Part shown: positions 1 to 8,137 of the stretch, in pieces
Position numbering within the stretch: position 1 is the stretch's first letter
Layout of the letters: every line of letters starts with the position of its first letter
The notes under the pieces: generated by a model
Databases searched by the model: none
What the model saw: the letters and a program-made list of their open reading frames with translations, nothing else
What the model was told of the DNA's origin: nothing
Translations under genes and position numbers: made by a program
Assembly: GCF_004214935.1 (NCBI RefSeq)
Contig: NZ_SFCC01000023.1
Coordinates: forward strand, 49,689-113,688
Direction: 5' to 3'
Length of the DNA: 64,000 nt
DNA from: Amycolatopsis suaedae
GTDB lineage: Bacteria; Actinomycetota; Actinomycetes; Mycobacteriales; Pseudonocardiaceae

Positions 1-2904
1 CACGACCCGGACACCGGCACATCGACCTACACCTACGATTCGCTCGACCGGGTGCAAACCAAGACCGACGCACGAGGGCAGGTGCTGCGCACCGAATACG
101 ACCCGCTCGGCCGCAAGGTCGCCGAGTACGAGCGCAAAGCCCCCGATCAGTCCGAGGCCAAGACCGCCAGCTGGGCCTACGACACCTTGAAGAAGGGCCT
201 GCTCGACTCCTCCACCCGGTGGATCGGCGACAAGCCCTACATCAAGAAGATCGATGGCTACGACGACGCTCTACGTCCCATCGGCAGCAGTGTCGTCATT
301 CCCGACACCGAGCAGGGCTTGCAGGGAACCTACAAGTTCGGCAGCAGTTACGACCCGCACACCGGGGCTGTGCTGTCCGAAACACACCCCGGCGCCGGTG
401 GACTGCCGGGTGAGATCGTCCAGCACCGCTACAACAGCCTCGGCCTGCCCACTTCCACGTTCGGCATTGGCACCTACGTCTCCAACCACCTCTACACCAA
501 GTACGGCGAAAGCCAGCGCCTGACAATGGGCACCGGCGCCAAGACGATCACCACCTCGACCTTCTACGAAGAAGGCACCCGTCGACTGGAATCGGTCGAC
601 GTTCAGCGCAACACCACACAGAACGCCTACTTGGCCAAACGGGCCTACACATACGACCCGGCCGGCAACATCACCAAGATCGCCGACACCCCGCCCGACT
701 CCATCAACGACGTCCAGTGCTTCGACTACGACCATCTGCAACGGATGACCGAGGCGTTCACCCCCGCCAATGGTGACTGCACGAAGGAACCCACGGTCGC
801 CGGCCTTGGCGGTCCCGCTCCGTTCTGGAAGGAGTACAAGTACGACAAAGGCGGAAACCGCACCCAGGAGATCGACCACAGCGCCAAGGGCGACACCACC
901 CACACCTACCAGTACGGCGGTCCTGACGGCTCCCAGCCACACACCCTGCGCTCGGTCACCCAGGCCGGACCCAACGGCACCGCCAAAGACGAATACGGCT
1001 ACGACCCTGCCGGCAATATGACCAGCCGCAACGTCGCAGGTTCACCTCAGAAGCTCGACTGGGACAGCTCCGGCCGCAACACCAAGGTCACCGAGCACGA
1101 CGGCCGCACCTCCGACTACCTCTACGACGCCGACGGCAACCGCCTCATCAAACGAGCCGGCCACGTCACCACGCTCTACCTCGGCGCCATGGAACTCCGC
1201 CTCAACACCGCCACCAAACAGGTCACCGGAAGCCGCTACTACAAGCATGGCAACGCCACCGTCGCCGTCCGCACCAGCGGCATGCAAGCCGGCGTCTCCT
1301 ACCTGCTCGGCGACCACCAGGGCACCGCGGGCATCAGCGTAAACGCCGAAACCCTGGAGGCCCACAGCCGCCGCCAAGACCCCTTCGGCAACCCGCGCGG
1401 TGAGCAACCCTCCACCTGGCCCGACGACAAAGGCTTCGTCGGCGGCACCAACGACGAAACAGGCCTCACCCACCTCGGCGCACGCGAGTACGACCCCAAA
1501 ACCGGCCGTTTCATCTCCGCCGACCCCGTCCTGGACCAGGACGACCCACAGCAGATGAACGGCTACGCGTACGCCAACAACGCCCCAGCAACCAACTCCG
1601 ACCCCAGCGGCCTCTACTGGAAGACCATCTCCGTCGAAAAACGGGTCAAGAAAACCGTCTTCCTATGGTCGCTGTTCATTATCGGGCTCTTTGTGCCGAT
1701 TATGATGCTCGTCGCCTTCAGTTACTGGGTCGTACAGGTTTACGTATACCGAATCTGGATTGAGCCACCTTTCAAATATCTGAAAAAACGCGTAACAGAC
1801 GAGGATGCCGCCAGAGAAGCAGGTCTCAGTCAGGCAGAATATGAGGCGGCGAAAGCCGCTGCGGCCGACAAGCGCAGCTGGGTGCAGGTCGCCATCGAAC
1901 ACGGCGGCGAGATCATCCAAGAAGTCATCGGCGCAGAAGACGTCATCAACGACTGCTTCAAGAACTTCAACCTCTTCAAATGCGGGGTCGCTGTCGCCTC
2001 TGCGCTACCTTGGGGAAAGCTCATCTTCAAGGGTGGAAAGATTGTCGGAAAGATCATCGAAGCCTTCGAGAAGACTTTCGACTGGATCCGCAGGCGCGAT
2101 CGGGCGCAGGAGCAGTTGCGCAGTGTCGAGTTGGCCAGAGAACGGCTCCAGGCTCGACAACGTGCTGATGAAGGCCGTTCGGCCCTCTCGTGCGAGAATA
2201 GCTTTATTGCGGGAACACTAGTTACGCTCGGGGATGGCACACGGCGGCCGATTGAAGAAGTAAAACTAGACGACCAGGTCTTAGCGATCGAGCCAAACAC
2301 TGGTGATCGTGTGCCCCAGAAGGTGGTAGCGATCATTAGAGGGGAAGGCAACAAGCGCCTGACCGAGATCAGCGTTTCAAGTGTTCAGGATGAACATCCA
2401 CCAAGCAGGTTGACTGCTACATCTGACCACACCTTCTGGGTTGACGGCTTGCGCAAGTGGGTGCCTGCGTCCAGCCTGCGTCCAGGCGATCGACTTAGGA
2501 CGGAGCAAGGTGCCAACGTGCAGGTGCTTGGTCTCCGCACGTGGGAGGACTTCCAGCGAGTCTACAACCTTACGGTCAATGTCAACCACAACTACTTCGT
2601 GGCCGCGAGCACTGCGTCGAGTGGTATCCTTAACCATAACTGCGACAATGACCAGGGTGTATACGCGTTCCATCATATAGGTAAAGGGAAGACTTATGTT
2701 GGACAGACGAACGATTTCAAGACCCGCCTGCGCACTCATGCTCGCGAGGGGCGTCGAACCTCCGGTGGGCACGTCATCTGTGTGCATGTATGCGGTGATC
2801 GAATTGATCGAGAGGCTGCCGAGGCGGACTTGATTGAACATCTAGGCGGAATCGGAAACCTTGCCAACGAGATCGAGTCGCCAGGAAAGCGTCGGCGACA
2901 ATAA
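1..2904 (+). CDS. RHS/YD-repeat polymorphic toxin with Hint and GIY-YIG nuclease tip (5' end outside window)
   Basis: The reading frame is open from the first base, so the gene begins upstream. Up to about 1610 the protein is made of YD repeats (YDPLGR, YDPAGN, YDADGN). It then shows the RHS core closing motif NSDPSGLY, the usual junction to a variable C-terminus. The tip has a hydrophobic stretch (about 1650-1760), then a Hint/pretoxin protease domain from Cys at 2191 to the closing LNHNC at 2629-2643. Last comes a GIY-YIG nuclease domain with GVY at 2656, YVG near 2695, a conserved Arg (KTRLRTH) and a Glu-containing helix (REAAEADLIEH). Family knowledge: RHS proteins encapsulate and deliver C-terminal toxins to competitors, and Hint releases the tip. 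The inferred job is a DNA-cleaving antibacterial effector. GC falls in the tip compared with the repeats, as is usual for exchanged toxin modules. Confidence 0.9.
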   Translation, partial: HDPDTGTSTYTYDSLDRVQTKTDARGQVLRTEYDPLGRKVAEYERKAPDQSEAKTASWAYDTLKKGLLDSSTRWIGDKPYIKKIDGYDDALRPIGSSVVIPDTEQGLQGTYKFGSSYDPHTGAVLSETHPGAGGLPGEIVQHRYNSLGLPTSTFGIGTYVSNHLYTKYGESQRLTMGTGAKTITTSTFYEEGTRRLESVDVQRNTTQNAYLAKRAYTYDPAGNITKIADTPPDSINDVQCFDYDHLQRMTEAFTPANGDCTKEPTVAGLGGPAPFWKEYKYDKGGNRTQEIDHSAKGDTTHTYQYGGPDGSQPHTLRSVTQAGPNGTAKDEYGYDPAGNMTSRNVAGSPQKLDWDSSGRNTKVTEHDGRTSDYLYDADGNRLIKRAGHVTTLYLGAMELRLNTATKQVTGSRYYKHGNATVAVRTSGMQAGVSYLLGDHQGTAGISVNAETLEAHSRRQDPFGNPRGEQPSTWPDDKGFVGGTNDETGLTHLGAREYDPKTGRFISADPVLDQDDPQQMNGYAYANNAPATNSDPSGLYWKTISVEKRVKKTVFLWSLFIIGLFVPIMMLVAFSYWVVQVYVYRIWIEPPFKYLKKRVTDEDAAREAGLSQAEYEAAKAAAADKRSWVQVAIEHGGEIIQEVIGAEDVINDCFKNFNLFKCGVAVASALPWGKLIFKGGKIVGKIIEAFEKTFDWIRRRDRAQEQLRSVELARERLQARQRADEGRSALSCENSFIAGTLVTLGDGTRRPIEEVKLDDQVLAIEPNTGDRVPQKVVAIIRGEGNKRLTEISVSSVQDEHPPSRLTATSDHTFWVDGLRKWVPASSLRPGDRLRTEQGANVQVLGLRTWEDFQRVYNLTVNVNHNYFVAASTASSGILNHNCDNDQGVYAFHHIGKGKTYVGQTNDFKTRLRTHAREGRRTSGGHVICVHVCGDRIDREAAEADLIEHLGGIGNLANEIESPGKRRRQ

Positions 2905-2918
2905 TGAGGAATTGCTAA

Positions 2919-3242
2919 ATGGCTCACAAAGAAGACATTCATACAATTGTCGTCACGTACAAATTGACTGGCGAAGAATATGGTACGGCGGAGGAGCGCG
3001 AAGCAATCTTCGCTCTAGGTGATCAAATTTCTGATCTAATTGATAAAAGTCGGGTTGGTGGGTATTTTGATGGCAACGAATTCGGCGATGGCGAGGCCAG
3101 GTTGTACCTTTATTCGCCGGATGCGCCGAAATTGTTGCAGTTGTTGGATTCTTTGATAAAGAGTTTTCGAAACCGTCCTGCATATGCAACAGTCTGGCTT
3201 GGCGAGGCCGATGATGCTCCAAAGAAGATAATAGAGCTGTAG
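2919..3242 (+). CDS. Small protein after RHS toxin, probable immunity protein
   Basis: This 107-aa acidic protein starts at ATG 2919, 14 nt after the toxin stop, behind a GAGGA ribosome site. I do not recognise a family. The composition suggests a small soluble alpha/beta fold, with a run of acidic and hydrophobic residues and a WLGEADD motif near the end. Base composition is clearly AT-richer than the chromosome around it and matches the toxin tip. Its position directly behind a polymorphic toxin is the standard place for the cognate immunity gene, so inhibition of the GIY-YIG nuclease in the cytoplasm is the likely role. This rests on context, not on a recognised immunity domain. Confidence 0.7.
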   Translation: MAHKEDIHTIVVTYKLTGEEYGTAEEREAIFALGDQISDLIDKSRVGGYFDGNEFGDGEARLYLYSPDAPKLLQLLDSLIKSFRNRPAYATVWLGEADDAPKKIIEL

Positions 3243-3290
3243 CGGCATGAAAGATCGCTCGGCGATTGGGGATTTTGTTTGTGGCAGAGT

Positions 3291-4195
3291 GAGCCTTTTT
3301 CATCGGGGGTGGCGGGTGGGTGTGTCGGTGCGGTGAACGTGGCGGAGCTCCTGGTAGATGGATCGTCGACCAAGATCAACCCAGGAGCCAGCAGGAGCTT
3401 CGCGTGTTGTTGTATCCCTCGTCGATCAACTTGTCCACCACCACGCTGCGGTATGTCGCTCAGCTCATCCGGGACACTTGAAGCGGATCGGGTCGCCCTG
3501 GCGGCGCCTGGTTCCGGGCCGGCAGGCGCTGCTGGAGCTGGCCCATCTACGCAACGGCGATACCTACGCCCGCCTCGCCACCGGGTTCGGTACCGGGGTG
3601 GCCACCGCGTTTCGCTACATCCGTGAAACCACCCAGCTGCTGGCCGAGCAGGCCCCCACGCTGACCGAAGTGCTGTGGAAACTGGCCTGGAGCCGGCACA
3701 ACTTCGCCATCCTCGACGGCACCGTGATCCGGATCGACCGGATCTGGGCGAACAGGCCCTACTACTCCGGCAAACACCGCTACCACGGCATCAAACCTAC
3801 AAGGCCTGACCGACCCCTACGGCAACCTGCTGTGGATCTCCGACGGCCTGCCCGGCGCGATCAACGACACCGCCGCCGCCCGCCACCACGACATCCCCGA
3901 CCTCGCCCACCAAGCAGAGATCCTGCTGCTGGCCGACTCCGGCTACCACAGCATCAGCCCCGACGTGCACACCCCGTACAAGAACCACCGAGGCCCCCAT
4001 CAGGACAAACGAGAACTCGGGCCCGCCTACACAACCGCCAACACCGCCCTCGCAGCCAAACGCGCCTTCGTCGAACATGGCTTCGCCATCCTCAAAAACT
4101 GGCGCATCCTCACCCGCGCCCGCTGCAGCACCGACCGCGTCACCACCCTCGCCAAAGCCATCCTCACCCTCGAACACCACGGATGAAAAAGGCTC
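3291..4195 (+). mobile_element. IS5-family-like insertion sequence, about 905 bp
   Basis: The ends are 14-bp perfect inverted repeats, GAGCCTTTTTCATC at 3291-3304 and its complement at 4182-4195. They are flanked by the 3-bp direct repeat AGT at 3288-3290 and 4196-4198. One DDE-type transposase fills the element, with its stop codon inside the right repeat. A 3-bp duplication of the form ANT is what is known for the ISL2 group of the IS5 family, so that group is suggested. The copy appears inactive because the transposase frame is broken twice. Confidence 0.88.
3404..4186 (+). pseudogene. IS5-like DDE transposase with two frameshifts
   Basis: The likely start is GTG 3404, beginning VLLYPSSINLSTTTLRYVAQ. 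After LIRD the frame meets TGA because one base appears lost near 3472; the next frame continues HLKRIGSPWRRLVPGRQALL. A second shift, one extra A in the AAA near 3796-3798, is needed to continue from KHRYHGI to LQGLTDPYGNLLWISDGLPG. Conserved acidic residues survive: Asp in AILDGTVIRID, Asp in LLADSGYH and Glu in AFVEHGFAILKNW. This gives the DDE order of IS5-like transposases, joining DNA strands at the IS ends. Two single-base indels argue for a dead gene. The second site could be a programmed shift, but the first, close to the N-terminus, is hard to explain that way. Confidence 0.85.
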
Positions 4196-4379
4196 AGTGA
4201 TACTGAACCGTATTTCGAATAGCGATGGGCTGGTCAACCTAAGCCTTACGTGGGAAAAGAAGGACAACGAACTGCGGTCAGTCCGAGTGTGGTTCTCCGT
4301 TGAGCTCGATAACGGATTCGGAGGATTCAACGAATTCGATGTCGACTCCGATCGTCGATCACGCTGCCCGCGTCGGTGA

Positions 4380-4657
4380 GCCAATGCGCGGGGTGGCCGC
4401 GTGATCGTGCTCCTTTCTGCCGGTCTGTGTGAGGTCGGGATCACTGGCGGGCGACACGTAGAACTGTGACGTTTCGTATTTGGCGAGCGGGGCTTTGTTC
4501 GAGGGCGTTCCGTCGGTGATGTCGGTTAGCGCTTCGACGGTCACCTTGTCTCTGCGGCTGGCTCTTTGGCCGCCGGTCATTCATCTGGGCTGTCGCGCAG
4601 GCAGCCTGTGGTGGTTGGTGACGAACAGGCGCACGCTGCTGTCCTCGTTAGGAGGGC
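4380..4657. other. Gap with no confident gene
   Basis: This 278-base stretch lies between the IS-split gene and the decayed integrase. On the minus strand an open frame of 73 codons (4359-4580) reads KVTVEALTDITDG and APLAKYETSQFY. It looks more protein-like than most shadows here and could be the remnant of an island gene, but I cannot assign a family and see no convincing ribosome site. Nothing else is evident. Confidence 0.3.
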
Positions 4658-5527
4658 GTGGTGAGGTGGACATCGGTGCGCAAGCGGTGCGGTTGCCGGG
4701 TGGGTGAGGGCCGTACCTGGCGCGAGGTGCACTCGGCTGGCCGACCGTGGGCATGGAAGTTGGTATTTCTCGCTGGAGTCGCCCGTGTGGCGGGGATGGT
4801 CGGCGGCATCGCAGTGGGCGGGGTCGGTTCCGGACTAGAAGGCCGCGGAGCAGACGCGTGCGTACCTGCTCGGGGTTGATGTTGATCCCGGGCGCAGCGC
4901 GGTGACGGTCGGGCAGTGGCTGGACATCTGGTTGGAGATGCGACAGACCCTGAGTTTCAACACCCACCGCCTCTACACCCAGCACGTGCGGGACTACTAC
5001 CTGAAACCGCATCTGGGAGTGTGCCGTTGCCTCCGGCGCGGCGGCCGCGGGCGGTCGTGTGGGCTGATGCACGGATCGTGCCCTGGCGGGCCACGGGTGG
5101 GCGGCCGCCGGTGGCCGTGTGGACGGCCCGGCAGACAGCCGAGTTCCTGAACCACACCCGTGGGCGTCCGCTCTACACGCTGTATCTGGCGGTCGCGCTG
5201 CTCGGCCTGCGCCGTGGCGAGGTGACTGGGCTGCGCTGGTGCGATATCGGTCTCGACGCCGCCGTCCTGCAGGTGTCACATCAGGTCCAGGACCGCAGTG
5301 GCCGGGCCGTCGTCTGCCCGCCGAAGACCGGCAGCAGCGTGCGAACCCTGGCCGTGGATCGCCCACTGGGGGCGGCGTTGCGCGCACTGCGGGTCCAGAA
5401 CACCGAGGGTGAGCGCACCGCGCAGCGGAGGCCACCGCCGCTCTGGTCCTTCAGGCAGCACACGACACCGCCTGGTCCTTGCGTCGCAGCAGCCGCACAC
5501 GCCCGAGCACAGAAAACGCATAGGTAA
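4658..5527 (+). pseudogene. Decayed phage-type tyrosine integrase
   Basis: Pieces of one integrase appear in different frames. GTG 4658 gives an N-terminus WTSVRKRCGCR as in actinobacterial integrases. From about 4761 a second frame gives WYFSLE, an in-frame TAG at 4836-4838, then KAAEQTRAYLLGVDVD and the SAM-like core-binding part VTVGQWLDIWLEMRQTLSF. After KPHLG (about 5020) the frame shifts again and residues seem deleted. The catalytic domain resumes with WTARQTAEFL and ALLGLRRGEVTGLRW, which holds the first catalytic Arg. The C-terminal His-x-x-Arg and Tyr are missing. In family terms this enzyme recombines att sites; here it cannot be active. Its 3' end points at the tRNA-Lys gene, the usual arrangement for elements inserted into a tRNA. 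Confidence 0.85.
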
Positions 5528-5606
5528 GAGGAAGACGCCGAAGCGGTGAGAAAGGGAAAGGCGCAGCGGCCCCATTCGGCCCCATACCGGCCCCCCAAGC
5601 AACGAA

Positions 5607-5649
5607 GCCCACCGACAAGGTCCTCTTGATCAAGGACTCGCTGGTGGGC
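5607..5649. terminator. Hairpin between integrase remnant and tRNA-Lys
   Basis: Outer arms GCCCACC (5607-5613) and GGTGGGC (5643-5649) enclose a second stem GTCCT/AGGAC. It lies just past the tRNA-Lys 3' end on the minus strand and after the integrase remnant on the plus strand, so it could terminate transcription from either side. There is no long T run. Confidence 0.45.
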
Positions 5650-5663
5650 GTCGATTCAGACTG

Positions 5664-5736
5664 TGCGCCATCAGGGACTCGAACCCCGAACCCGCTGGTT
5701 AAGAGCCAGCTGCTCTGCCAATTGAGCTAATGGCGC
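5664..5736 (-). tRNA. tRNA-Lys (anticodon CTT)
   Basis: Read on the minus strand, the 73-nt cloverleaf starts GCGCCATTAGCTCAATTGG and ends with the TTCGAGTCC T arm and GGCGCA. The acceptor arms GCGCCAT and ATGGCGC pair fully. The anticodon stem GCTGG/CCAGC carries the loop CTCTTAA, giving anticodon CTT. CCA is not encoded. Its 3' half faces the integrase remnant and is the likely attachment site of the degraded island to the left. Confidence 0.97.
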
Positions 5737-5778
5737 GGATTGGTGGGCTTGCCGCCCTGACCAACGAGAAGAACGTTA

Positions 5779-5802
5779 GCACAGCCCTCCGGAGGGCTGT
5801 GC
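5779..5802. promoter_or_regulatory. 24-nt perfect palindrome upstream of tRNA-Lys
   Basis: GCACAGCCCTCC is followed directly by GGAGGGCTGTGC, a perfect 12+12 palindrome with no loop. It sits 43 nt before the tRNA-Lys 5' end and about 120 nt before the L,D-transpeptidase start. It could be a bidirectional terminator-like hairpin or a protein site; the sequence does not decide. Confidence 0.4.
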
Positions 5803-5922
5803 GAGCGGGGGTCACCTTAGGTGTCCGGGCACGAGTTGACCAGTCCCGCACACATGAGCTGATCGCGTGCGGCACACTATGGGCAACCTTGGGGCATTTT
5901 TGACACGAATGGACGGTTCTCC

Positions 5923-7134
5923 ATGAGGGTTGGGGTGGGTCGTCGTACTGCTTCGCGCCTGTCGCTGCTGGTCGTGGCGGCTGCGTTGGTGGTCGCCGGG
6001 TGCACGTCGTCGCCGAGTGACCCTGGTGCGTCCGGGCAGGGCGGTGCTCCTGAGGCACCCGCGCCCCCGCCCAAGCCCGTCCAGCTGGTGCTGAGCCCGT
6101 CGCAGGGGGCCGCCGAGGTGGGTCCGGGGGAGCCGGTGACCGTGGCGGCCACCGACGGCAAGGTGACCGAGGTCAAGCTCACCAACGCCGAGGGCAAGGT
6201 GGTGGCCGGGCAGGTCAAGCCGGACGGCACCGGCTGGCAGGCCACCGAGCCGCTGGGCTACGGCAAGTCGTACACGCTGAACGCCACCGGCGTCGGCACG
6301 GACGGCAAGCCTGCGACGTCGACCTCGACGTTCACCACCGTGGCCAAGCCGGCCAAGCAGACGACGGTGTCGATCAACGCCCAGGACGGCGAGACGGTCG
6401 GGGTCGGCATGCCGCTGGTGTTCACGTTCGGGATGAAGATCCCGGACAAGGCGGCCGCGGAGAAGGCGCTGCAGATCACAGCGGAGCCGGCGACCGAGGG
6501 GGCGTTCCACTGGTTCAGCGACCAGTCGGTGACCTGGCGGCCCAAGGACTACTGGCGCAGCGGCACGAAGGTGTCGGTCAAGGCGGCGGTGTACGGCAAG
6601 AACCTGGGCAACGGCATCTACGGCAAGGAGGACCGGACGGCGAACATCACCATCGGCGACAAGCTGGTGGCGGTCGCCGACGGTGCGACCTTCCGGATGA
6701 AGGTGCAGGTCAACGACCAGCAGGTGCAGGACTTCCCGATCTCGATGGGCAAGAAGTCCAGCAGCACGCCGAACGGCACCTACACCGTGATGAGCGAGCA
6801 CAACGGCTACACCATGGACTCCAGCACCTACGGCGTGCCGACCGACAGCGCCGCTGGGTACCGGACGTTCGTGAAGTACGCGGTGCGCATGTCGAACAGC
6901 GGCATCTTCTACCACTCGGCGCCCTGGTCGGTGGGGTCGCAGGGCAAGCGCAACGTCAGCCACGGCTGCATCAACCTCTCCACCGAGAACGCGAAGTGGA
7001 TGATGGACAACTCGAAGAAGGGCGACATCATCACCGTCCAGAACGGTGGCTCGCAGACCCTCGAGGCCAGTGACGGCTGGAGCGTCTGGCAGATGTCCTG
7101 GGACGAGTGGAAGGCCGGCGGCAAGAAGAACTAG
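5923..7134 (+). CDS. L,D-transpeptidase lipoprotein (YkuD domain)
   Basis: The 403-aa protein has an export signal ending in the lipobox VVAGC (Cys27). A Pro-rich linker, about 200 residues of Ig-like domain, and a C-terminal YkuD domain follow. The catalytic signature SHGCINLS has Cys near residue 349, with the His two residues earlier. Family role: forms 3-3 cross-links between peptidoglycan stem peptides, or anchors proteins, on the outer face of the membrane, as in mycobacterial Ldt enzymes. These are the targets of carbapenems in that group. ATG 5923 was chosen because the signal peptide begins directly after it. It stands alone with a strong hairpin terminator after it, so it is probably monocistronic. 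Confidence 0.93.
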   Translation: MRVGVGRRTASRLSLLVVAAALVVAGCTSSPSDPGASGQGGAPEAPAPPPKPVQLVLSPSQGAAEVGPGEPVTVAATDGKVTEVKLTNAEGKVVAGQVKPDGTGWQATEPLGYGKSYTLNATGVGTDGKPATSTSTFTTVAKPAKQTTVSINAQDGETVGVGMPLVFTFGMKIPDKAAAEKALQITAEPATEGAFHWFSDQSVTWRPKDYWRSGTKVSVKAAVYGKNLGNGIYGKEDRTANITIGDKLVAVADGATFRMKVQVNDQQVQDFPISMGKKSSSTPNGTYTVMSEHNGYTMDSSTYGVPTDSAAGYRTFVKYAVRMSNSGIFYHSAPWSVGSQGKRNVSHGCINLSTENAKWMMDNSKKGDIITVQNGGSQTLEASDGWSVWQMSWDEWKAGGKKN

Positions 7135-7145
7135 CACAAAGCGAC

Positions 7146-7194
7146 CCAGCGAAAGGCCGCCTTCACCAAGAGGGGAAGGCGGCCTTTTCGCTGG
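7146..7194 (+). terminator. Strong terminator after L,D-transpeptidase gene
   Basis: A long stem pairs CCAGCGAAAGGCCGCCTT (7146-7163) with AAGGCGGCCTTTTCGCTGG (7176-7194), with one internal mismatch and a short loop. It lies 12 nt after the stop codon. Confidence 0.8.
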
Positions 7195-7250
7195 TCACCA
7201 CACAAAGCAACCACGCAGTCAGGGCGAGAAGCTCGCACCGTGGGGGGTTC

Positions 7251-7326
7251 GGGGGGCTCGGCCCCCCGGCGACATGACGAAACCCCGCCTGAGGGAAAGG
7301 AGGCGAAGCCTCCTGAACAGGCGGGG
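7251..7326 (-). terminator. Two hairpins downstream of tRNA-His
   Basis: CCCCGCCTG (7283-7291) pairs with CAGGCGGGG (7318-7326) around an inner AGGAGGC/GCCTCCT stem. On the minus strand this hairpin is followed by TTTCGT, as for a tRNA-His terminator. A second hairpin, GGGGGGC-TCG-GCCCCCC (7251-7267), follows it. Confidence 0.65.
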
Positions 7327-7332
7327 CCGTGG

Positions 7333-7406
7333 GGTGAGTAACGGGACTCGAACCCGCGACATCCTGGACCACAACCAGGTGCTCTACCAACTGAGCTATA
7401 CCCACC
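7333..7406 (-). tRNA. tRNA-His (anticodon GTG)
   Basis: On the minus strand the sequence starts GTGGGTATAGCTCAGTTGG and ends with the GTTCGAGTCCC T arm and TACTCACC. The anticodon stem CCTGG/CCAGG holds the loop TTGTGGT, giving GTG. The base before the acceptor stem is G (7406), which pairs with the discriminator C as the extra G-1 typical of tRNA-His. It precedes the oligoribonuclease gene end, a common actinobacterial arrangement. Confidence 0.97.
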
Positions 7407-7477
7407 ATGCGAGTCGCTCCTGCGGAGCACCTCGGCTTGGCTATCGTACCGTGCCCTCGCGCGGGGGCTGAACCGGG

Positions 7478-8086
7478 TTATGGCCTGTGCTGTCGCAGCA
7501 CGTCGGTGGCCACGGCGCGGGCCTCGTCGCTGGTCGGGCCGGGCTGGGGGACGAAGGCGATGCGGCGGTAGTAGTCCAGCTCACCGATGGACTCCCGGAT
7601 GTCGGCGAGCGCGCGGTGGGCCAGGCCCTTCTCCGGCTTGGCGTAGTAGATCCGGGGGTACCAGCGGCGGACCAGCTCTTTGACCGAGGAGACGTCGACC
7701 ATCCGGTAGTGCAGGTGGGCGTCGAGTTCGGGCATGTCCCTGGCGAGGAAGCCGCGGTCGGTGGCGATGGAGTTGCCCGCGAGCGGTGCGGCGCCGGCGT
7801 CGGGGACGTGTTCGCGGATGTAGGCGAGGACCCGCTGCTCGGCTTCGGCCAGGGTGACGGTGGAGCGCCTGACCTCCTCGGTGAGGCCGGACTTCGCGTG
7901 CATGTCCCGGACGACCTCGGGCATGCTGTTCAACGCGGTGTCGTCGGCGTGGATCACCACGTCGAGTCCCTCACCGAGGATGTTCAGCTCGGAGTCGGTC
8001 ACCAGCGCCGCGATCTCGATGAGGGCGTCCTTCGCCAGGTCCAGCCCGGTCATCTCGCAGTCGATCCACACAAGACGGTCGGTCAC
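7478..8086 (-). CDS. orn: Oligoribonuclease (DEDDh 3'-5' exoribonuclease)
   Basis: The 202-aa protein has the full DEDDh signature. DCEMTG near residue 9 supplies Asp and Glu, ATDRGFL the second Asp, and HRALADI the catalytic His and last Asp. Length matches the family. It degrades 2-5-nt RNAs, including pGpG from cyclic-di-GMP breakdown, to nucleotides in the cytoplasm as the last step of mRNA decay. The start is GTG 8086. It is followed on the same strand by tRNA-His. Confidence 0.97.
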   Translation of the reverse strand: MTDRLVWIDCEMTGLDLAKDALIEIAALVTDSELNILGEGLDVVIHADDTALNSMPEVVRDMHAKSGLTEEVRRSTVTLAEAEQRVLAYIREHVPDAGAAPLAGNSIATDRGFLARDMPELDAHLHYRMVDVSSVKELVRRWYPRIYYAKPEKGLAHRALADIRESIGELDYYRRIAFVPQPGPTSDEARAVATDVLRQHRP

Positions 8087-8137
8087 CGGAGCACCCTAAC
8101 CCTTCGCGCCCGGTTTCCCGGGCGCGACCTGCGGGAG

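Larger units (their letters stand above)
3247..4379 (+). pseudogene. Small 74-codon gene split by an IS5-like element
   Basis: An ORF opens at ATG 3247, four bases after the upstream stop, and runs 14 codons to the IS edge. After the IS, codons resume in frame at 4200 and run to TGA 4377-4379. Removing the IS and one copy of the AGT target duplication (joining 3290 to 4199) gives an uninterrupted 74-aa frame. The downstream part (NRISNSDGLVNLSLTWEKK, then VRVWFSVELDNGFGGFNEF) is AT-richer than the chromosome, like the preceding gene. No family is recognised. Position suggests a second immunity-type or orphan gene of the RHS locus, now disrupted. The C-terminal DRRSRCPRR looks less protein-like, so the original 3' end may also have been altered. 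Confidence 0.6.

Noticed and set aside
3472..3798. Programmed frameshifting of the transposase
   Set aside because: Two shifts in opposite directions are needed, and the first is near the N-terminus without a clear slippery run. Decay is simpler, though the AAA at the second site was considered.
4359..4580. Minus-strand 73-codon ORF as a real gene
   Set aside because: It looks somewhat protein-like, but it has no ribosome site, no recognised family and overlaps the split small gene. It is mentioned only in the gap entry.
5812..7137. 441-codon minus frame opposite the L,D-transpeptidase gene
   Set aside because: Low-complexity Arg/His/Val composition without motifs; the plus strand has a full lipoprotein enzyme.
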